From Alphaproteobacteria bacterium (GTDB taxonomy: Bacteria; Pseudomonadota; Alphaproteobacteria; MPNO01; UBA2964), in assembly GCA_012103315.1 (NCBI GenBank), contig WLWZ01000004.1, forward strand, positions 62,001-126,000: DNA of 64,000 bases. The letters are read 5' to 3'. Below, piece by piece: positions 27,744-38,368 of this stretch. Under the pieces are notes generated by a model. It was not told the origin of the DNA and did not search any database. It saw nothing but the letters and a program-made list of their open reading frames with translations. Made by a program: the position numbers and the translations under genes. Each line of letters begins with the position of its first letter. The stretch's first letter is position 1.

Positions 27744-30437
27744 ATGGCAGATGGTGGGCAGACAAGAGCGGCAAAACAAACGTCTAAAAAGGCGTCGGCA
27801 GGTGCCGCCGTGACGCCAATGATGACCCAATATCTCGAAATAAAGTCCGATCACCCAGATTGCCTGCTGTTCTACCGAATGGGTGATTTCTACGAGCTTT
27901 TCTTTGAGGATGCGGCCGTAGCCTCTGCAGCGCTCGACATTACGCTTACCCACCGTGGAAAACATGAAGGCAATGATATCCCGATGTGTGGGGTTCCGGT
28001 TCACGCTGCGGATACGTATCTATCCCGGTTGATCAAAAAAGGCTTCCGTGTCGCTGTTTGTGAGCAGACCGAAAGCCCGGCGGAGGCCAAAAAACGCGGA
28101 TCGAAATCCGTCGTTGCCCGGGATGTAGTGCGTGTTGTGACGCCTGGCACCATCACTGAAGAGACATTGCTTGATGCGACGCAGAACAACTACCTGGCGG
28201 CCTTGGCAGAGGCGCAGGGTGCGCTGGCACTGTCGTGGCTCGATATTTCCACTGGTGCTTTCGCCGTTCAGACCGTTGATAGCGGATCGCTTGCTGCCGC
28301 GCTTTCAAGAGTTGAGCCTGGAGAATTGCTTGTCCCCGATCGTTTGCTTCAGGCTGAAGATCTTTTTGAACTGTTTCATGACTGGAAGGATGCTTTGGTC
28401 CCCCAGCCATCGAGCAAGTTTGATAGTGAGGCCGGGCGCAAACGACTAGAGACTGTATTTGGTGTCGCGTCCCTTGATGCGTTCGGCGATTTTTCGCGGC
28501 CCGAAGTCGCCGCCTGTGGTGCTTTAATCTCCTATGTTGAGCTGACCCAAAAGGGTCGCTTGCCACATCTCGATCAGCCTCGGCAGGTTGCAGATGGTGC
28601 CGTTCTTGAAATTGATATGGCGACGCGGCGCAACCTAGAGATGACGCGAACCTTGTCGGGCGACCGCTCTGGATCATTGCTGTCCGTAATTGATCGCACG
28701 GTGACCGGCGCCGGCGGACGATTGCTCAGTTCATGGCTGTCGGCGCCATTGACGGACGTAGAGGCTATCAATGCCAGACTCGATGCAGTGCAGCAATTTT
28801 GTGAGGACTCCGCCCTCCGTGATCAGGTGAGGGAGTTGCTTTCCGCTAGCGCCGACATTGAGCGGGCGCTTTCGAGGATTTCGTTGGGACGCGGTGGACC
28901 ACGAGATATTGCGGCGGTCCGCGACGGGCTGATCGTTGCGGCGAAGCTGCAGTCCCTGCTTCAGGGTGCGGATTCATCAGAAATGTCAGCGGCGATCGTT
29001 GAGGCGGCTAACCAGCTCGGCGAACACTCGACACTTGTCGAACGTTTGAATCGAGCGCTTGCTGCGGAATTACCATTGCTGACACGCGATGGTGGATTTA
29101 TCGCCCAGGGTTACGCGCCAGAACTTGATGAGTTGATTACGCTACGTGATGAAAGCCGACAGCTTATTGCCGGTTTGCAGGCACAGTATTGTGAATTGAC
29201 CGGCGTACCGTCCCTCAAGATCCGTCACAATAACGTTCTTGGATATTATATCGAGGTTACGCCCTCACATGCTGACAAGGTGCTTGTGGGTGAAGACTCA
29301 CCCTTTATCCACCGCCAAACTCTTGTCAGCGCCATGCGCTATAGCACTGTCGAGCTTGGCGAGCTTGCGGGTCGCATTAGCCGGGCGGCGGATCAGGCCT
29401 TGGCGCTTGAGCAAGAGCTGTTTCTGGATCTGGTTTCAGAAGTCATCGGCCGGGACAAGGAAATCGCCCTGGCGGCGCAATCATTGGCGCGTCTAGATGT
29501 CTTTACCGCGCTGGCCGATCTTGCTTTGGAAAATCGATATGCCCGACCGGTCGTTGATGAAGGGCTGACATTTGAAATATCTGGCGGGCGACACCCCGTT
29601 GTCGAAAAGGCTTTAAGCGATACCAGTGCAAGTGCTTTCGTCCCCAATGATTGTGATCTCGCGAACGTAAAGCGACTGTGGTTGCTGACGGGCCCCAATA
29701 TGGCGGGCAAAAGCACGTTTCTTAGACAGAATGCACTGATCGTTATTCTGGCCCAGATGGGGTCTTTCGTGCCTGCCGAGGCGGCCCATATCGGTGTTGT
29801 TGATCGTGTGTTTAGCCGTGTCGGCGCTGCTGATGATCTCGCCCGTGGTCGGTCGACCTTTATGGTTGAGATGGTAGAAACCGCGACCATTCTTAATCAG
29901 GCAAGCGAGCGTTCCCTGGTCATTCTCGACGAGATTGGTCGCGGCACGGCGACCTTTGATGGACTGTCGATTGCCTGGGCGGCCTTGGAACATATCCATG
30001 AGGTCAATAAATGCCGTGCGCTTTTTGCGACCCACTATCATGAGCTGACGGCGCTCGCCTCCCGGCTTGCAGCGCTGCAATGCCACACGATGTTGGTCAA
30101 GGAATGGCAGGACGATGTTGTATTTCTGCATGAGGTCGGGCCGGGCTCTGCAGATCGGTCTTATGGCATTCATGTCGGCAGGCTTGCGGGACTTCCAGCT
30201 AGTGTGATTGATCGAGCGGAGGAAGTCCTATCGGCCCTTCAATCGGGAGAGCAGGCCGGTGCAACGGCGCGGTTGGCGGATGACTTACCATTGTTTCAGG
30301 CAGCGCGACCCGTGTCAGGATCTCCTCAAGAAGTGGATAAATTGGCTGAAATGCTTTCACAAGCCAGCCCCGATGCAATGACACCGCGTGAGGCGTTGGA
30401 GTTCTTGTATCAACTCAAGTCTATGGCAGATGATTAG
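27744..30437 (+). CDS. mutS: DNA mismatch repair protein MutS
   Basis: An 897-residue mismatch-recognition ATPase. The mismatch-binding Phe-x-Glu lies in [11 protein letters not shown] (around residue 50); lever and clamp domains follow; the ATPase has Walker [10 protein letters not shown], the STFMVEM signature and Walker [17 protein letters not shown]. All key residues are present. Divergent from maeB over 164 bp and first in the mutS-glnD-murJ-trpS series that is conserved in alphaproteobacteria. Confidence 0.99.
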   Translation: MADGGQTRAAKQTSKKASAGAAVTPMMTQYLEIKSDHPDCLLFYRMGDFYELFFEDAAVASAALDITLTHRGKHEGNDIPMCGVPVHAADTYLSRLIKKGFRVAVCEQTESPAEAKKRGSKSVVARDVVRVVTPGTITEETLLDATQNNYLAALAEAQGALALSWLDISTGAFAVQTVDSGSLAAALSRVEPGELLVPDRLLQAEDLFELFHDWKDALVPQPSSKFDSEAGRKRLETVFGVASLDAFGDFSRPEVAACGALISYVELTQKGRLPHLDQPRQVADGAVLEIDMATRRNLEMTRTLSGDRSGSLLSVIDRTVTGAGGRLLSSWLSAPLTDVEAINARLDAVQQFCEDSALRDQVRELLSASADIERALSRISLGRGGPRDIAAVRDGLIVAAKLQSLLQGADSSEMSAAIVEAANQLGEHSTLVERLNRALAAELPLLTRDGGFIAQGYAPELDELITLRDESRQLIAGLQAQYCELTGVPSLKIRHNNVLGYYIEVTPSHADKVLVGEDSPFIHRQTLVSAMRYSTVELGELAGRISRAADQALALEQELFLDLVSEVIGRDKEIALAAQSLARLDVFTALADLALENRYARPVVDEGLTFEISGGRHPVVEKALSDTSASAFVPNDCDLANVKRLWLLTGPNMAGKSTFLRQNALIVILAQMGSFVPAEAAHIGVVDRVFSRVGAADDLARGRSTFMVEMVETATILNQASERSLVILDEIGRGTATFDGLSIAWAALEHIHEVNKCRALFATHYHELTALASRLAALQCHTMLVKEWQDDVVFLHEVGPGSADRSYGIHVGRLAGLPASVIDRAEEVLSALQSGEQAGATARLADDLPLFQAARPVSGSPQEVDKLAEMLSQASPDAMTPREALEFLYQLKSMADD

Positions 30438-30459
30438 GTTGGAACGACTAACCGTTCGA

Positions 30460-30488
30460 TTGCCTGGGCGGACTGTGTTAGGGATAAC
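30460..30488 (+). promoter_or_regulatory. Putative sigma-70-type promoter of glnD
   Basis: TTGCCT (30460-30465), 17-bp spacer, GATAAC (30483-30488). Four of six bases match in each box. The trpS promoter below has the same GATAAC -10. Confidence 0.35.
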
Positions 30489-30506
30489 AAAATTTTCTAG
30501 AGCAAT

Positions 30507-33290
30507 GTGACGTCACCTATGGCGACCATTTTAAAACAGCGCGATATCATCGACATCAGATTGATGCGGAAGTCTTTGGCGGCACAGCTTGAAGAAGAGG
30601 CGCCGTCACATGTTGTCCGTAAGCTTTTGCTGGAGATTATTCGTGATGCTTTGAAAGACGGTCGAGAGGAGATCAAGCGACGCTTTGAAAATGACAATCG
30701 ACTCGGAGAAGCAACGGTTCGGGCGAACGCGTTTTTGATCGATCAGATTTTACACTTTGCCTTTGAGGTCACCACGACGCATGTCTACCCGACGGCTGAG
30801 GCTACAGAATCCGAACGAATTTGCATCGCGGCGGTTGGTGGTTATGGCCGTGGTGAAATGGCCCCGTTTTCTGATATCGATCTGCTGTTTCTGTTGCCTT
30901 ATCGACTGACGCCCCGTGTCGAACAGATCGTTGAATCGATGCTGTATCTATTATGGGACCTCGGTCTCAAGGTTGGGCATGCGACGCGGACGATTGACGA
31001 CAGCATCCGGCTTTCGCTTAGTGATATTACGATCAGGACGTCTATTCTTGAGGCGCGGTTTGTCGATGGGAACAAAAAGCTCTTCAATCATCTGCGCCGC
31101 CAGTTCCGAAAAGAGATTGTAGAAGATACGGCACTTGCGTTTGTTGAAGCCAAGCTGGATGAACGTGATGCGCGCCATCGCCGTATGGGCGATTCCCGAT
31201 ATGTATTGGAGCCCAATATAAAAGACGGCAAAGGCGGGCTCCGTGATTTGCAAACGCTGTTCTGGATCGCCAAGTATCTGTATCAGGTCGACGCCGTTGA
31301 AGACCTTGTTGCAGAAGGATTTCTGACGGCACGGGAAGCGAAACGTTTCGCGCGTGCTGAGGTCTTTTTGTGGACGGTGCGCTGCCACCTACATTATCTC
31401 ACCGGCCGGGCGGAAGACCGGCTAACCTTCGATCTGCAAACAGAGATTGGTGAACGGCTCGGTTATAAAGACCACGCGGGCACACGCGGTATTGAGCGTT
31501 TCATGAAGCATTATTATCTGACCGCAAAAGAGGTCGGTGATTTGACGCGGATATTCTGCGCAGCGTTGGAATCAGAAGAGCGCCGCAGCCTGCCATTATC
31601 CTTCATGAACTGGGATTGGATACGCCGTGACGTCGAAGGCTTCCCCATTGAAGCGGGAAGATTATCGGTCGCATCGGGAAAAGAATTTGCTGAAAAGCCA
31701 AGCCGCATGTTGCAGCTTTTCCACGCCGCGCAACAACGCGAGATCGACATTCATCCTAAGGCGTTACGGTTAGTGACGCAGCACATTCGGCTCGTCGACA
31801 CGATTCGAGATGATCCCGAAGCCAACCGATTGTTTCTGGAAATGCTGACGTCGCCGAAGGGTGCTGAAGTTACCTTGCGACGGTTGAATGAATCGAGCGT
31901 GTTTGGCCGGTTTGTCCCCGATTTTGGACGGGTCGTCGCCCAAATGCAGCACGACATGTATCATGTCTATACCGTCGATGAGCACACGATCTTCGCGATC
32001 GGGATATTACATGGTATTGAGCAAGGCACTTATCGCGACGACATGCCCGTTGCCAGCGACGTCATCCATAAAATCAGTTCACGTCGGGCGTTGTTTGTCG
32101 CCTTGTTTTTGCACGATATCGCTAAGGGACGGGGCGGTGATCACTCGGTTCTTGGCGCCGAGGTTGCTGAAACAATGTGCCCTCGCCTGGGACTTTCCCC
32201 AGAGGAAACCGAGACCGTCGCCTGGCTGGTAAAACAGCATCTTTTAATGAGCCGCATTGCGTTTCATCGCGATTTAACCGACCCCAAGAGTATCCGAGAT
32301 TTTGCCGATACCGTTCAGTCGCTCGAACGGTTGCGATTGCTTCTCTTGTTGACTGTCGCGGATATTCGGGCAGTTGGCCCTAGCGTCTGGAATAACTGGA
32401 AAGCGTCGTTATTGCGTGAGCTTTATTTTGCGACCGAGGCAGAACTGTCTGGGGGGCACGATGCCACAGGTCGTGGTGCACGGATTGAAGGGGCAAAGGC
32501 AGCCGTCCGCGAAGGACTTTCAGGCTGGAGTGAAGAAGAGCAAGAGGATTTTGTGGGGCTTGGCTACCCTTCATACTGGTTGTCTATTGATACAAAAACC
32601 CATCTACGACACGCAGAAATTATTCGTACAGCACAGAACGATGCGGAGGACTTTGCGCTCGATGTGCGGGTAGATGATGACAATGATGTAACCGAGATAA
32701 CAATTTTTACGGCTGACCATCCAGGTCTCTTTTCGAGGATTGCTGGCGCCATGGCGGTGTCGGGTGCGAATATTGTTGATGCAAAGATTTTTACGACAAC
32801 AACCGGGATGGCCCTCGATATTTTCTCAATTCAGGATTCGATGGGCAAAGCCTTTGACGACAAAAACTCTCTTGATCGTTTAGAGGCGCGTATTCGGAAA
32901 ACGCTTGCCGGGGAAATTAATGTTGAAAGAGAGCTCGACAAGGCGCCGCTACACGCAACACGGACGAACGTGTTTACCGTTCCGCCCCGGGTTCTCATCA
33001 ATAATTCGGCCAGTCAGACCCATTCTCTGGTGGAAATCAATGGGCGTGACAGGGCAGGCTTGTTGCATAAGGTAACGCGAACGCTAACCCAGCTCGGCCT
33101 ACAAATTTCAAGCGCTCTGATTACGACCTATGGCGAACGTGCCGTCGATGTATTTTATGTAAAGGATACGTTTGGCATGCAGGTCACTCATGAAGGGAAG
33201 CTCGATCAAATCCGAAAAACAGTTCTCGAGGTCATCACAGAAAACGAAGACCTAGATGAAGAGTCCCAGCCCGTTGATATCGCCTCGTAG
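30507..33290 (+). CDS. glnD: Bifunctional PII uridylyltransferase/uridylyl-removing enzyme
   Basis: A 927-residue glutamine sensor that modifies the PII protein. Nucleotidyltransferase domain with GGYGRGEMAPFSDIDLLFL (residues 110-130), a PII-uridylyltransferase middle domain, an HD domain (LFLHDIAKGRGGDHSVLG, around residue 530) and two C-terminal ACT domains (FTADHPGLFSRIAGAMA; VEINGRDRAGLLHKVTRTL). GTG at 30507 and ATG at 30519 are both possible; neither has a strong Shine-Dalgarno sequence. Follows mutS and precedes murJ. Confidence 0.97.
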   Translation: MTSPMATILKQRDIIDIRLMRKSLAAQLEEEAPSHVVRKLLLEIIRDALKDGREEIKRRFENDNRLGEATVRANAFLIDQILHFAFEVTTTHVYPTAEATESERICIAAVGGYGRGEMAPFSDIDLLFLLPYRLTPRVEQIVESMLYLLWDLGLKVGHATRTIDDSIRLSLSDITIRTSILEARFVDGNKKLFNHLRRQFRKEIVEDTALAFVEAKLDERDARHRRMGDSRYVLEPNIKDGKGGLRDLQTLFWIAKYLYQVDAVEDLVAEGFLTAREAKRFARAEVFLWTVRCHLHYLTGRAEDRLTFDLQTEIGERLGYKDHAGTRGIERFMKHYYLTAKEVGDLTRIFCAALESEERRSLPLSFMNWDWIRRDVEGFPIEAGRLSVASGKEFAEKPSRMLQLFHAAQQREIDIHPKALRLVTQHIRLVDTIRDDPEANRLFLEMLTSPKGAEVTLRRLNESSVFGRFVPDFGRVVAQMQHDMYHVYTVDEHTIFAIGILHGIEQGTYRDDMPVASDVIHKISSRRALFVALFLHDIAKGRGGDHSVLGAEVAETMCPRLGLSPEETETVAWLVKQHLLMSRIAFHRDLTDPKSIRDFADTVQSLERLRLLLLLTVADIRAVGPSVWNNWKASLLRELYFATEAELSGGHDATGRGARIEGAKAAVREGLSGWSEEEQEDFVGLGYPSYWLSIDTKTHLRHAEIIRTAQNDAEDFALDVRVDDDNDVTEITIFTADHPGLFSRIAGAMAVSGANIVDAKIFTTTTGMALDIFSIQDSMGKAFDDKNSLDRLEARIRKTLAGEINVERELDKAPLHATRTNVFTVPPRVLINNSASQTHSLVEINGRDRAGLLHKVTRTLTQLGLQISSALITTYGERAVDVFYVKDTFGMQVTHEGKLDQIRKTVLEVITENEDLDEESQPVDIAS

Positions 33291-33356
33291 CGATAGCGGC
33301 TCTCTGCCGCGAGTTTGCCTTTCTCTGGCCCTAAAATTCCTCTAAAGGTCGCTGCT

Positions 33357-34928
33357 ATGGTGCTCTTGCGATCCATCGTTACCGTCGGCGGCTTTACAAT
33401 GTTGAGCCGAATACTCGGTTTTGTCCGCGATATTCTTGTTGCGGCGTATCTCGGGGCTGGGCCAATCGCGGATGCGTTTTTTGTCGCGTTCAAGATGCCG
33501 AACTTCTTTAGGCGCCTCTTTGCGGAAGGGGCGTTTAACGCGGCATTTGTGCCTCTGTTTGCCGCTAAACTAACCGATGACGGAAAGTCGCCTGCGGCTC
33601 AATTTGCCGCAGCCGTTTTGTCAGTGATGGTTGTGTTCTTGCTGGTCTTTGTGACGGCTTTGCAGATCGCCATGCCGTGGTTGATGTATGTCTTTGCGCC
33701 GGGCTTTGCTGAAGACACTGAAAAGTTCGCGCTGGCGATTGAGCTGACACGGATAACATTTCCATACCTTTTATTTATCTCGCTGGTATCGCTGCTTGGC
33801 GGTGTCTTAAATTCTTTGGGCCGTTTTGCTGCCGCCGCAGCAACGCCGGTGATCCTCAATCTTGTTCTGATCGGCGCAATGCTGTTGGCAACACCATATT
33901 TGCCGAGTGCTGGGCACTCTCTCGCCTGGGGTGTTGCAGTGGCTGGAATCGCACAATTTTTGTGGTTGGTCTATGCGTGCCGTCGCGAAGGCATCTCATT
34001 GCGACTACCAAGACCAAAGCTGTCTCCGGCAGTGCGGCGCCTACTCCGGCTGATGTTGCCGGGGGCGATTGGCGCGGGCGTTGTCCAGATTAATCTGCTC
34101 GTGGATATTGTGATCGCATCGCTTCTGCCCACTGGCGCGATCTCGTTTTTGTATTACGCAGATCGCGTTAATCAGTTGCCGTTGGGTGTTGTGGGAGTCG
34201 CCATTGGTACGGCCCTGTTGCCATTGTTGTCGCGACAGCTTCGTGCGGGTGAAGACGGCGAAGCCCTGAATAGTATGAATCGGGGGATTGAAATCGCGTT
34301 GCTGTTCACCATTCCTGGCGCTGCTGCTCTGCTGGTGATCGCGCATCCAATTGTGTCTGTGCTTTTTGAACGAGGTGCCTTTGATGCAGCGACATCACTC
34401 GCCACGGCTCAGGCGTTGATGGCGTATGCTGTTGGCCTGCCGGCTTACGTTCTGGTGAAGGTGTTGGCACCTGGTTTTTTTGCGCGGCAAGATACTGCAA
34501 CACCGGTTAAAATCGCCATCACCTGCGTGACGATTAATGTCGTCTTAAACCTAGTGCTTATCCAGTTTATTGCTCATGTCGGCATTGCATTGGCAACAGC
34601 GATCTCAGCCTGGATTAATGCTCTTTTGCTGGCGGGGTTTTTACACCGCCGCGGACAGTTTCGAACCGATGCGAGATTGCGCCAACGGATTGTCCGGATA
34701 CTGGCCGCAGCCCTTGGCATGGCGGCAGCCCTTTGGGGGGCGTTAACGTTGCTCGAAGGTCTTTATAAAAATGGGCCGACCGGTCAGGTTGCCGTGTTGG
34801 CCGTTCTTGTCATCGGTGGCATGGCGGTTTATTTCGCATTGGCTTTGGTGTTTCGGGCCGCAGCAATCAGTGATGTAAAATCGATACTGGCTCGCAAGAA
34901 AACAGACGACACTGCGTCATCTGCTTGA
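33357..34928 (+). CDS. murJ: Lipid II flippase MurJ (MviN)
   Basis: A 523-residue, about 14-segment membrane protein that moves lipid II across the inner membrane. The conserved start (GGFTMLSRILGFVRDILVAAYLGAG, ADAFFVAFKMPNFFRRLFAEGAFNAAFVP) carries the positively charged residues lining the central cavity. AAAGGT lies 7 bp before the ATG at 33357 and decides the start over an upstream TTG at 33315. A small GCGGC-TCTCT-GCCGC hairpin (33296-33310) lies between glnD and murJ. Confidence 0.96.
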   Translation: MVLLRSIVTVGGFTMLSRILGFVRDILVAAYLGAGPIADAFFVAFKMPNFFRRLFAEGAFNAAFVPLFAAKLTDDGKSPAAQFAAAVLSVMVVFLLVFVTALQIAMPWLMYVFAPGFAEDTEKFALAIELTRITFPYLLFISLVSLLGGVLNSLGRFAAAAATPVILNLVLIGAMLLATPYLPSAGHSLAWGVAVAGIAQFLWLVYACRREGISLRLPRPKLSPAVRRLLRLMLPGAIGAGVVQINLLVDIVIASLLPTGAISFLYYADRVNQLPLGVVGVAIGTALLPLLSRQLRAGEDGEALNSMNRGIEIALLFTIPGAAALLVIAHPIVSVLFERGAFDAATSLATAQALMAYAVGLPAYVLVKVLAPGFFARQDTATPVKIAITCVTINVVLNLVLIQFIAHVGIALATAISAWINALLLAGFLHRRGQFRTDARLRQRIVRILAAALGMAAALWGALTLLEGLYKNGPTGQVAVLAVLVIGGMAVYFALALVFRAAAISDVKSILARKKTDDTASSA

Positions 34929-34953
34929 CCCCGGTCTTTAATGGCGGGATAAC
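34925..34953 (+). promoter_or_regulatory. Putative sigma-70-type promoter of trpS
   Basis: TTGACC (34925-34930), overlapping the murJ stop codon, 17-bp spacer, GATAAC (34948-34953). A GGCCC-N8-GGGCC hairpin (34956-34973) would begin at about the transcript start. Confidence 0.45.
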
Positions 34954-34990
34954 GCGGCCCCGATAGAAGGGCCAGTAGAAAGGGAAGTCT

Positions 34991-35998
34991 ATGGCGCGCG
35001 TTTTTTCAGGGGTTCAACCAACCGGCAATCTGCATTTGGGAAATTATCTCGGTGCGATCCGGAATTTTGCCCGGCTTCAGGACGGCAATGAATGCCTTTA
35101 TTGTGTGGTCGATATGCACGCTATCACGGTGTGGCAGGATCCCGAGGAGCTTAAAAATAATACGCGTGAAGTAACCGCCGCTTTTTTGGCTGCTGGAATC
35201 GATCCTGCAGCCCACATTGTTTTCAACCAGAGTCGCGTACCACAGCATGCTGAGATTGCCTGGGTCTTTAACTGCGTCGCCCGCATGGGCTGGTTGAACC
35301 GGATGACTCAATTTAAGGAGAAAGCTGGCAAGCATCGTGAGAACGCCAGCGTTGGATTGTACGTCTATCCCAATTTAATGGCGGCTGATATTTTGACCTA
35401 TAAGGCGACGCATGTTCCTGTTGGTGAGGATCAAAAACAGCATTTGGAATTGGCGCGCGATATCGCTCAGAAGTTTAACAATGATTTTGGCGCGGAAGTT
35501 TTTCCAATTGTTGAGCCGCTAATTCTAGACTCGGCAGCGCGTGTTATGAGCTTGCGGGATGGCAGCAGTAAAATGAGTAAGTCGGATGTCTCTGATTATT
35601 CACGGCTTAACCTGAACGATGATGCCGATACCATCGCGCTTAAAATCCGCAAAGCCCGTACTGATCCAGAACCGGTGCCCGATGGGTCGCCTGATGGCGG
35701 GGATCGAGCCTCTCGGCCGGAAGCCTTTAACCTGTTGGAGATTTATGGCGCGCTGGCTGATCAAGCGGTTTCGCAAATTCAGAGGGAATTCGGCGGTCAG
35801 CAGTTTTCAGAATTTAAAAAAGCATTAGTTGATCTAGCGGTTGAGAAACTTGGACCAATAGGGGCTGAAATGCAGCGACTTTCTGCGGACCCTGGCTATA
35901 TCGATGGTGTCTTGTCCGATGGTGCCGTACGTGCCCGCGCAATTGCGCAGCCAATTCGAGACGAAGTCTTCGAAAATGTTGGATTTTTGCAGAAATAG
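34991..35998 (+). CDS. trpS: Tryptophanyl-tRNA synthetase
   Basis: A 335-residue class I aminoacyl-tRNA synthetase charging tRNA-Trp. It has [13 protein letters not shown] (HIGH-type motif), the DMHAIT segment, and KMSKS within [13 protein letters not shown]. Normal length for the bacterial form. AAAGGGA precedes the ATG. Downstream lies 150 bp with an imperfect inverted repeat before the exporter gene. Confidence 0.98.
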   Translation: MARVFSGVQPTGNLHLGNYLGAIRNFARLQDGNECLYCVVDMHAITVWQDPEELKNNTREVTAAFLAAGIDPAAHIVFNQSRVPQHAEIAWVFNCVARMGWLNRMTQFKEKAGKHRENASVGLYVYPNLMAADILTYKATHVPVGEDQKQHLELARDIAQKFNNDFGAEVFPIVEPLILDSAARVMSLRDGSSKMSKSDVSDYSRLNLNDDADTIALKIRKARTDPEPVPDGSPDGGDRASRPEAFNLLEIYGALADQAVSQIQREFGGQQFSEFKKALVDLAVEKLGPIGAEMQRLSADPGYIDGVLSDGAVRARAIAQPIRDEVFENVGFLQK

Positions 35999-36062
35999 AG
36001 CATTAAGAACGCTATCAATGGCAATTTGGCGGTGAAATTCCGTTAAATCCCCGATTTCCCTT

Positions 36063-36094
36063 GCAGTTTTTGATCGCAAGGCGCAAAAAGCTGC
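36063..36094. repeat. Imperfect inverted repeat between trpS and the TSUP exporter gene
   Basis: GCAGTTTTTG (36063-36072) and CAAAAAGCTGC (36084-36094) pair with one bulged base. The 5' arm is T-rich and no T-run follows, so it is a poor intrinsic terminator on the plus strand. Confidence 0.3.
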
Positions 36095-36148
36095 CCCTAA
36101 AGATGAGAACCAGCGTTTGGTTCCCGATTATTGTGTATTTGGCCCCCG

Positions 36149-37072
36149 ATGGACCTGTATTTTCCCATCGCTGAAATGTCGATCAACGTTCTGTTGCTCT
36201 TAGCGCTGGGCGGCGGCGTGGGCATGCTTTCGGGCATGTTTGGGGTTGGTGGTGGGTTCTTGATGACGCCGCTTCTAATCTTTATCGGAGTTCCACCGGC
36301 GGTCGCGGTTGGCACGGAGGCCAATCAAGTGGTGGCGGCGTCAGTCTCCGGTGCGTTGGCGCATTGGCGGCGTGGCAATGTGGATTTCAAGATGGGCTTT
36401 ATTCTGCTCATCGGCGGGTTTTTTGGGTCCAGTTTTGGGGTCTGGATTTTCACTAAACTACGGGCCCTGGGCTACATCGATATCGTTATATCGCTGTGTT
36501 TTGTTACCTTCCTGGGCATCGTTGGCGGATTGATGGTCGCAGAGGGCGCGCGTTCGTGGCTGCGGAGCCGATCTTCAAAACCGACACCGAAGAAGAAACT
36601 CCATCAACATACCTGGATGCACGGCTTACCGTTCAAAATGCGGTTCCGCCGATCGAAACTTTATATCAGCGCGCTTTTACCTCTCTCGATTGGCATCTTT
36701 GTCGGCATCCTCTCAGCGATCATGGGTGTTGGCGGCGGGTTCATCATGGTCCCAGCGATGATTTATCTGCTTGGCATGCCGACATCCGTTGTGGTTGGGA
36801 CGTCCCTGTTTCAGATTATTTTTGTCACGGCCAATGTGACGTTCCTGCAATCTGTGAATAACCAGACGGTCGATGTCTTGCTGGCCTTGGTCCTGGTGAT
36901 TAGTAGTGTCATTGGTGCGCAATTTGGCACGGCGTTCGGATCAAAACTCAAATCAGAACAACTTCGGGCGCTGCTTGGCATTCTGGTTCTTGCTGTTGGT
37001 TGTAAGGTTGGCTTTGATCTAATCGTAACACCCGCCCATCTTTTCTCCTTTGCGGTATCAGGGGGGCACTGA
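36149..37072 (+). CDS. TSUP (TauE/SafE) family membrane transporter
   Basis: A 307-residue integral membrane protein with a tandem repeat of the family motif: SGMFGVGGGFLMTPLLIFIGVPPAVAVGTEANQ (residues 30-60) and SAIMGVGGGFIMVPAMIYLLGMPTSVVVGTSLFQ (around 195-230). TSUP proteins export sulfite, sulfoacetate or related sulfur anions; the substrate here is unknown. The stop overlaps the start of the next gene (TGATG), and the TIGR02186 family protein encoded there is a usual partner of this exporter in alphaproteobacteria. Confidence 0.9.
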   Translation: MDLYFPIAEMSINVLLLLALGGGVGMLSGMFGVGGGFLMTPLLIFIGVPPAVAVGTEANQVVAASVSGALAHWRRGNVDFKMGFILLIGGFFGSSFGVWIFTKLRALGYIDIVISLCFVTFLGIVGGLMVAEGARSWLRSRSSKPTPKKKLHQHTWMHGLPFKMRFRRSKLYISALLPLSIGIFVGILSAIMGVGGGFIMVPAMIYLLGMPTSVVVGTSLFQIIFVTANVTFLQSVNNQTVDVLLALVLVISSVIGAQFGTAFGSKLKSEQLRALLGILVLAVGCKVGFDLIVTPAHLFSFAVSGGH

Positions 37073-37818
37073 TGAAAACGATCAAACAGTTATTGTGCCT
37101 TTGTTTCCTGACGATTTTTGTTCCCGCGCATGCCGTCGCGTCGTCGTCACTGGTTGTCGATTTGTCGAGCAATCAGATTGAAATCACGACCGATTTCACC
37201 GGAACGAATCTTCTGCTGTTCGGTGCAATTGATCGCAAGGGTGATGTCGTTGTTGTCGTGCGGGGGCCTCTCCGGCAGGAAGTTGTTCGGCGCAAAGAAC
37301 GCGTTGCGGGCATTTGGATTAATCGTGCGGCCGTCACATTTGCCGATGTGCCGGGGTATAACTTTGTTGCGAGTTCCCGCCCACTTGATCAGATTGCTTC
37401 AGAAGAGACGCTAAGACGTCTGCAAATTGGATCAGAAAGACTGCGATTACAGCCGGTTGATCTTTCAAACAAGGATCTGGCGTCGAGTTTCAGAAACGGT
37501 CTTATTGATCTCAAAAAACGCAAGGCGCTCTACAGTGACCTGCCGGGTATTGTTTCCATTCGGTCAGAGAAATTATTTCGAGCAGATTTAAAATTCCCCT
37601 CGAATGTGCCAACGGGCTCTTACACAGCAGAAATTTATCACTTCAACGCAGGCAAAGCGGTCTCCGTTAGTCGTACGAACCTCTCTGTTCAAAAGGCTGG
37701 AGTTGAAGCTGCAATCTATAATTATGCTCATGATCACTCCGCCTTATACGGTATAGTAGCAATTCTCATTGCTCTGTTTGCAGGTTGGCTGGGCGGCGTG
37801 GTTTTCAGAAAGGCTTAG
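37072..37818 (+). CDS. TIGR02186 family exported protein, partner of the TSUP exporter
   Basis: A 248-residue protein with a cleavable signal peptide (cleavage near residue 22), a beta-rich periplasmic body (LVVDLSSNQIEITTDFTGTNLLLFGAI at the start, FPSNVPTGSYTAEIYHF near residue 180) and a C-terminal membrane anchor (residues 222-244). This is the TIGR02186 pattern. The function is unknown; genetic coupling to the TSUP gene suggests a periplasmic subunit of the exporter. A universal stress gene follows 4 bp later. Confidence 0.8.
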   Translation: MKTIKQLLCLCFLTIFVPAHAVASSSLVVDLSSNQIEITTDFTGTNLLLFGAIDRKGDVVVVVRGPLRQEVVRRKERVAGIWINRAAVTFADVPGYNFVASSRPLDQIASEETLRRLQIGSERLRLQPVDLSNKDLASSFRNGLIDLKKRKALYSDLPGIVSIRSEKLFRADLKFPSNVPTGSYTAEIYHFNAGKAVSVSRTNLSVQKAGVEAAIYNYAHDHSALYGIVAILIALFAGWLGGVVFRKA

Positions 37819-37822
37819 ACTG

Positions 37823-38368
37823 ATGTCTGATTCCGATACTCAAACGGAAATTAACGAAGGATTGTCGGGTTTATCTCAGTCCGTACCCGAAACCTCAACT
37901 GGTGCTGACCAACGCCTTTTTCTGGTCGTTGTTGATGCGTCAGAGGAAATGAAGGTGGCGCTACGTTTCGCCTGTCAGCGGGCCACAAATACTGGTGGCC
38001 GTGTGGCCTTGTTTTATGTGATGGAGCCAGCAGATTTCCAACATTGGGTGGCGGTTGGCGAGAAGATGCGTGAAGAACGCCGTGAAGAGGCAGAAAGGAT
38101 TCTGCATGATCTCGCGTCGGACGTGAATGATATTACTGGCTCAATGCCGGTCCTCTATGTACGCGAAGGTAGCCCTGTCGATGAGCTGGAAAAGCTTATC
38201 AATGAAGAGCCAAATATACGCATTCTTGTGCTCGGGGCAGGCACAAGTAAGAAAGGCCCTGGTCCGTTGGTGACATCGCTGGCCGGTAAATTTTCCGGAC
38301 AGTTTCCGGTCCCGATTACGGTGGTTCCTGGCAATTTGAGCCTGGAGCAGGTTGACGCCCTCACCTAG
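37823..38368 (+). CDS. Universal stress protein (UspA family)
   Basis: A 181-residue cytosolic protein with one Usp domain after a 30-residue polar leader. The C-terminal ATP-binding motif appears as LGAGTSKKGPGPLVTSLAGKFSGQFPVPITVVPG. The ATG at 37823 lies 4 bp after the stop of the TIGR02186 gene, so the three genes form one unit. Usp-trpS proximity is also seen in other alphaproteobacteria, where nfuA normally follows; it does not here. Confidence 0.88.
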   Translation: MSDSDTQTEINEGLSGLSQSVPETSTGADQRLFLVVVDASEEMKVALRFACQRATNTGGRVALFYVMEPADFQHWVAVGEKMREERREEAERILHDLASDVNDITGSMPVLYVREGSPVDELEKLINEEPNIRILVLGAGTSKKGPGPLVTSLAGKFSGQFPVPITVVPGNLSLEQVDALT

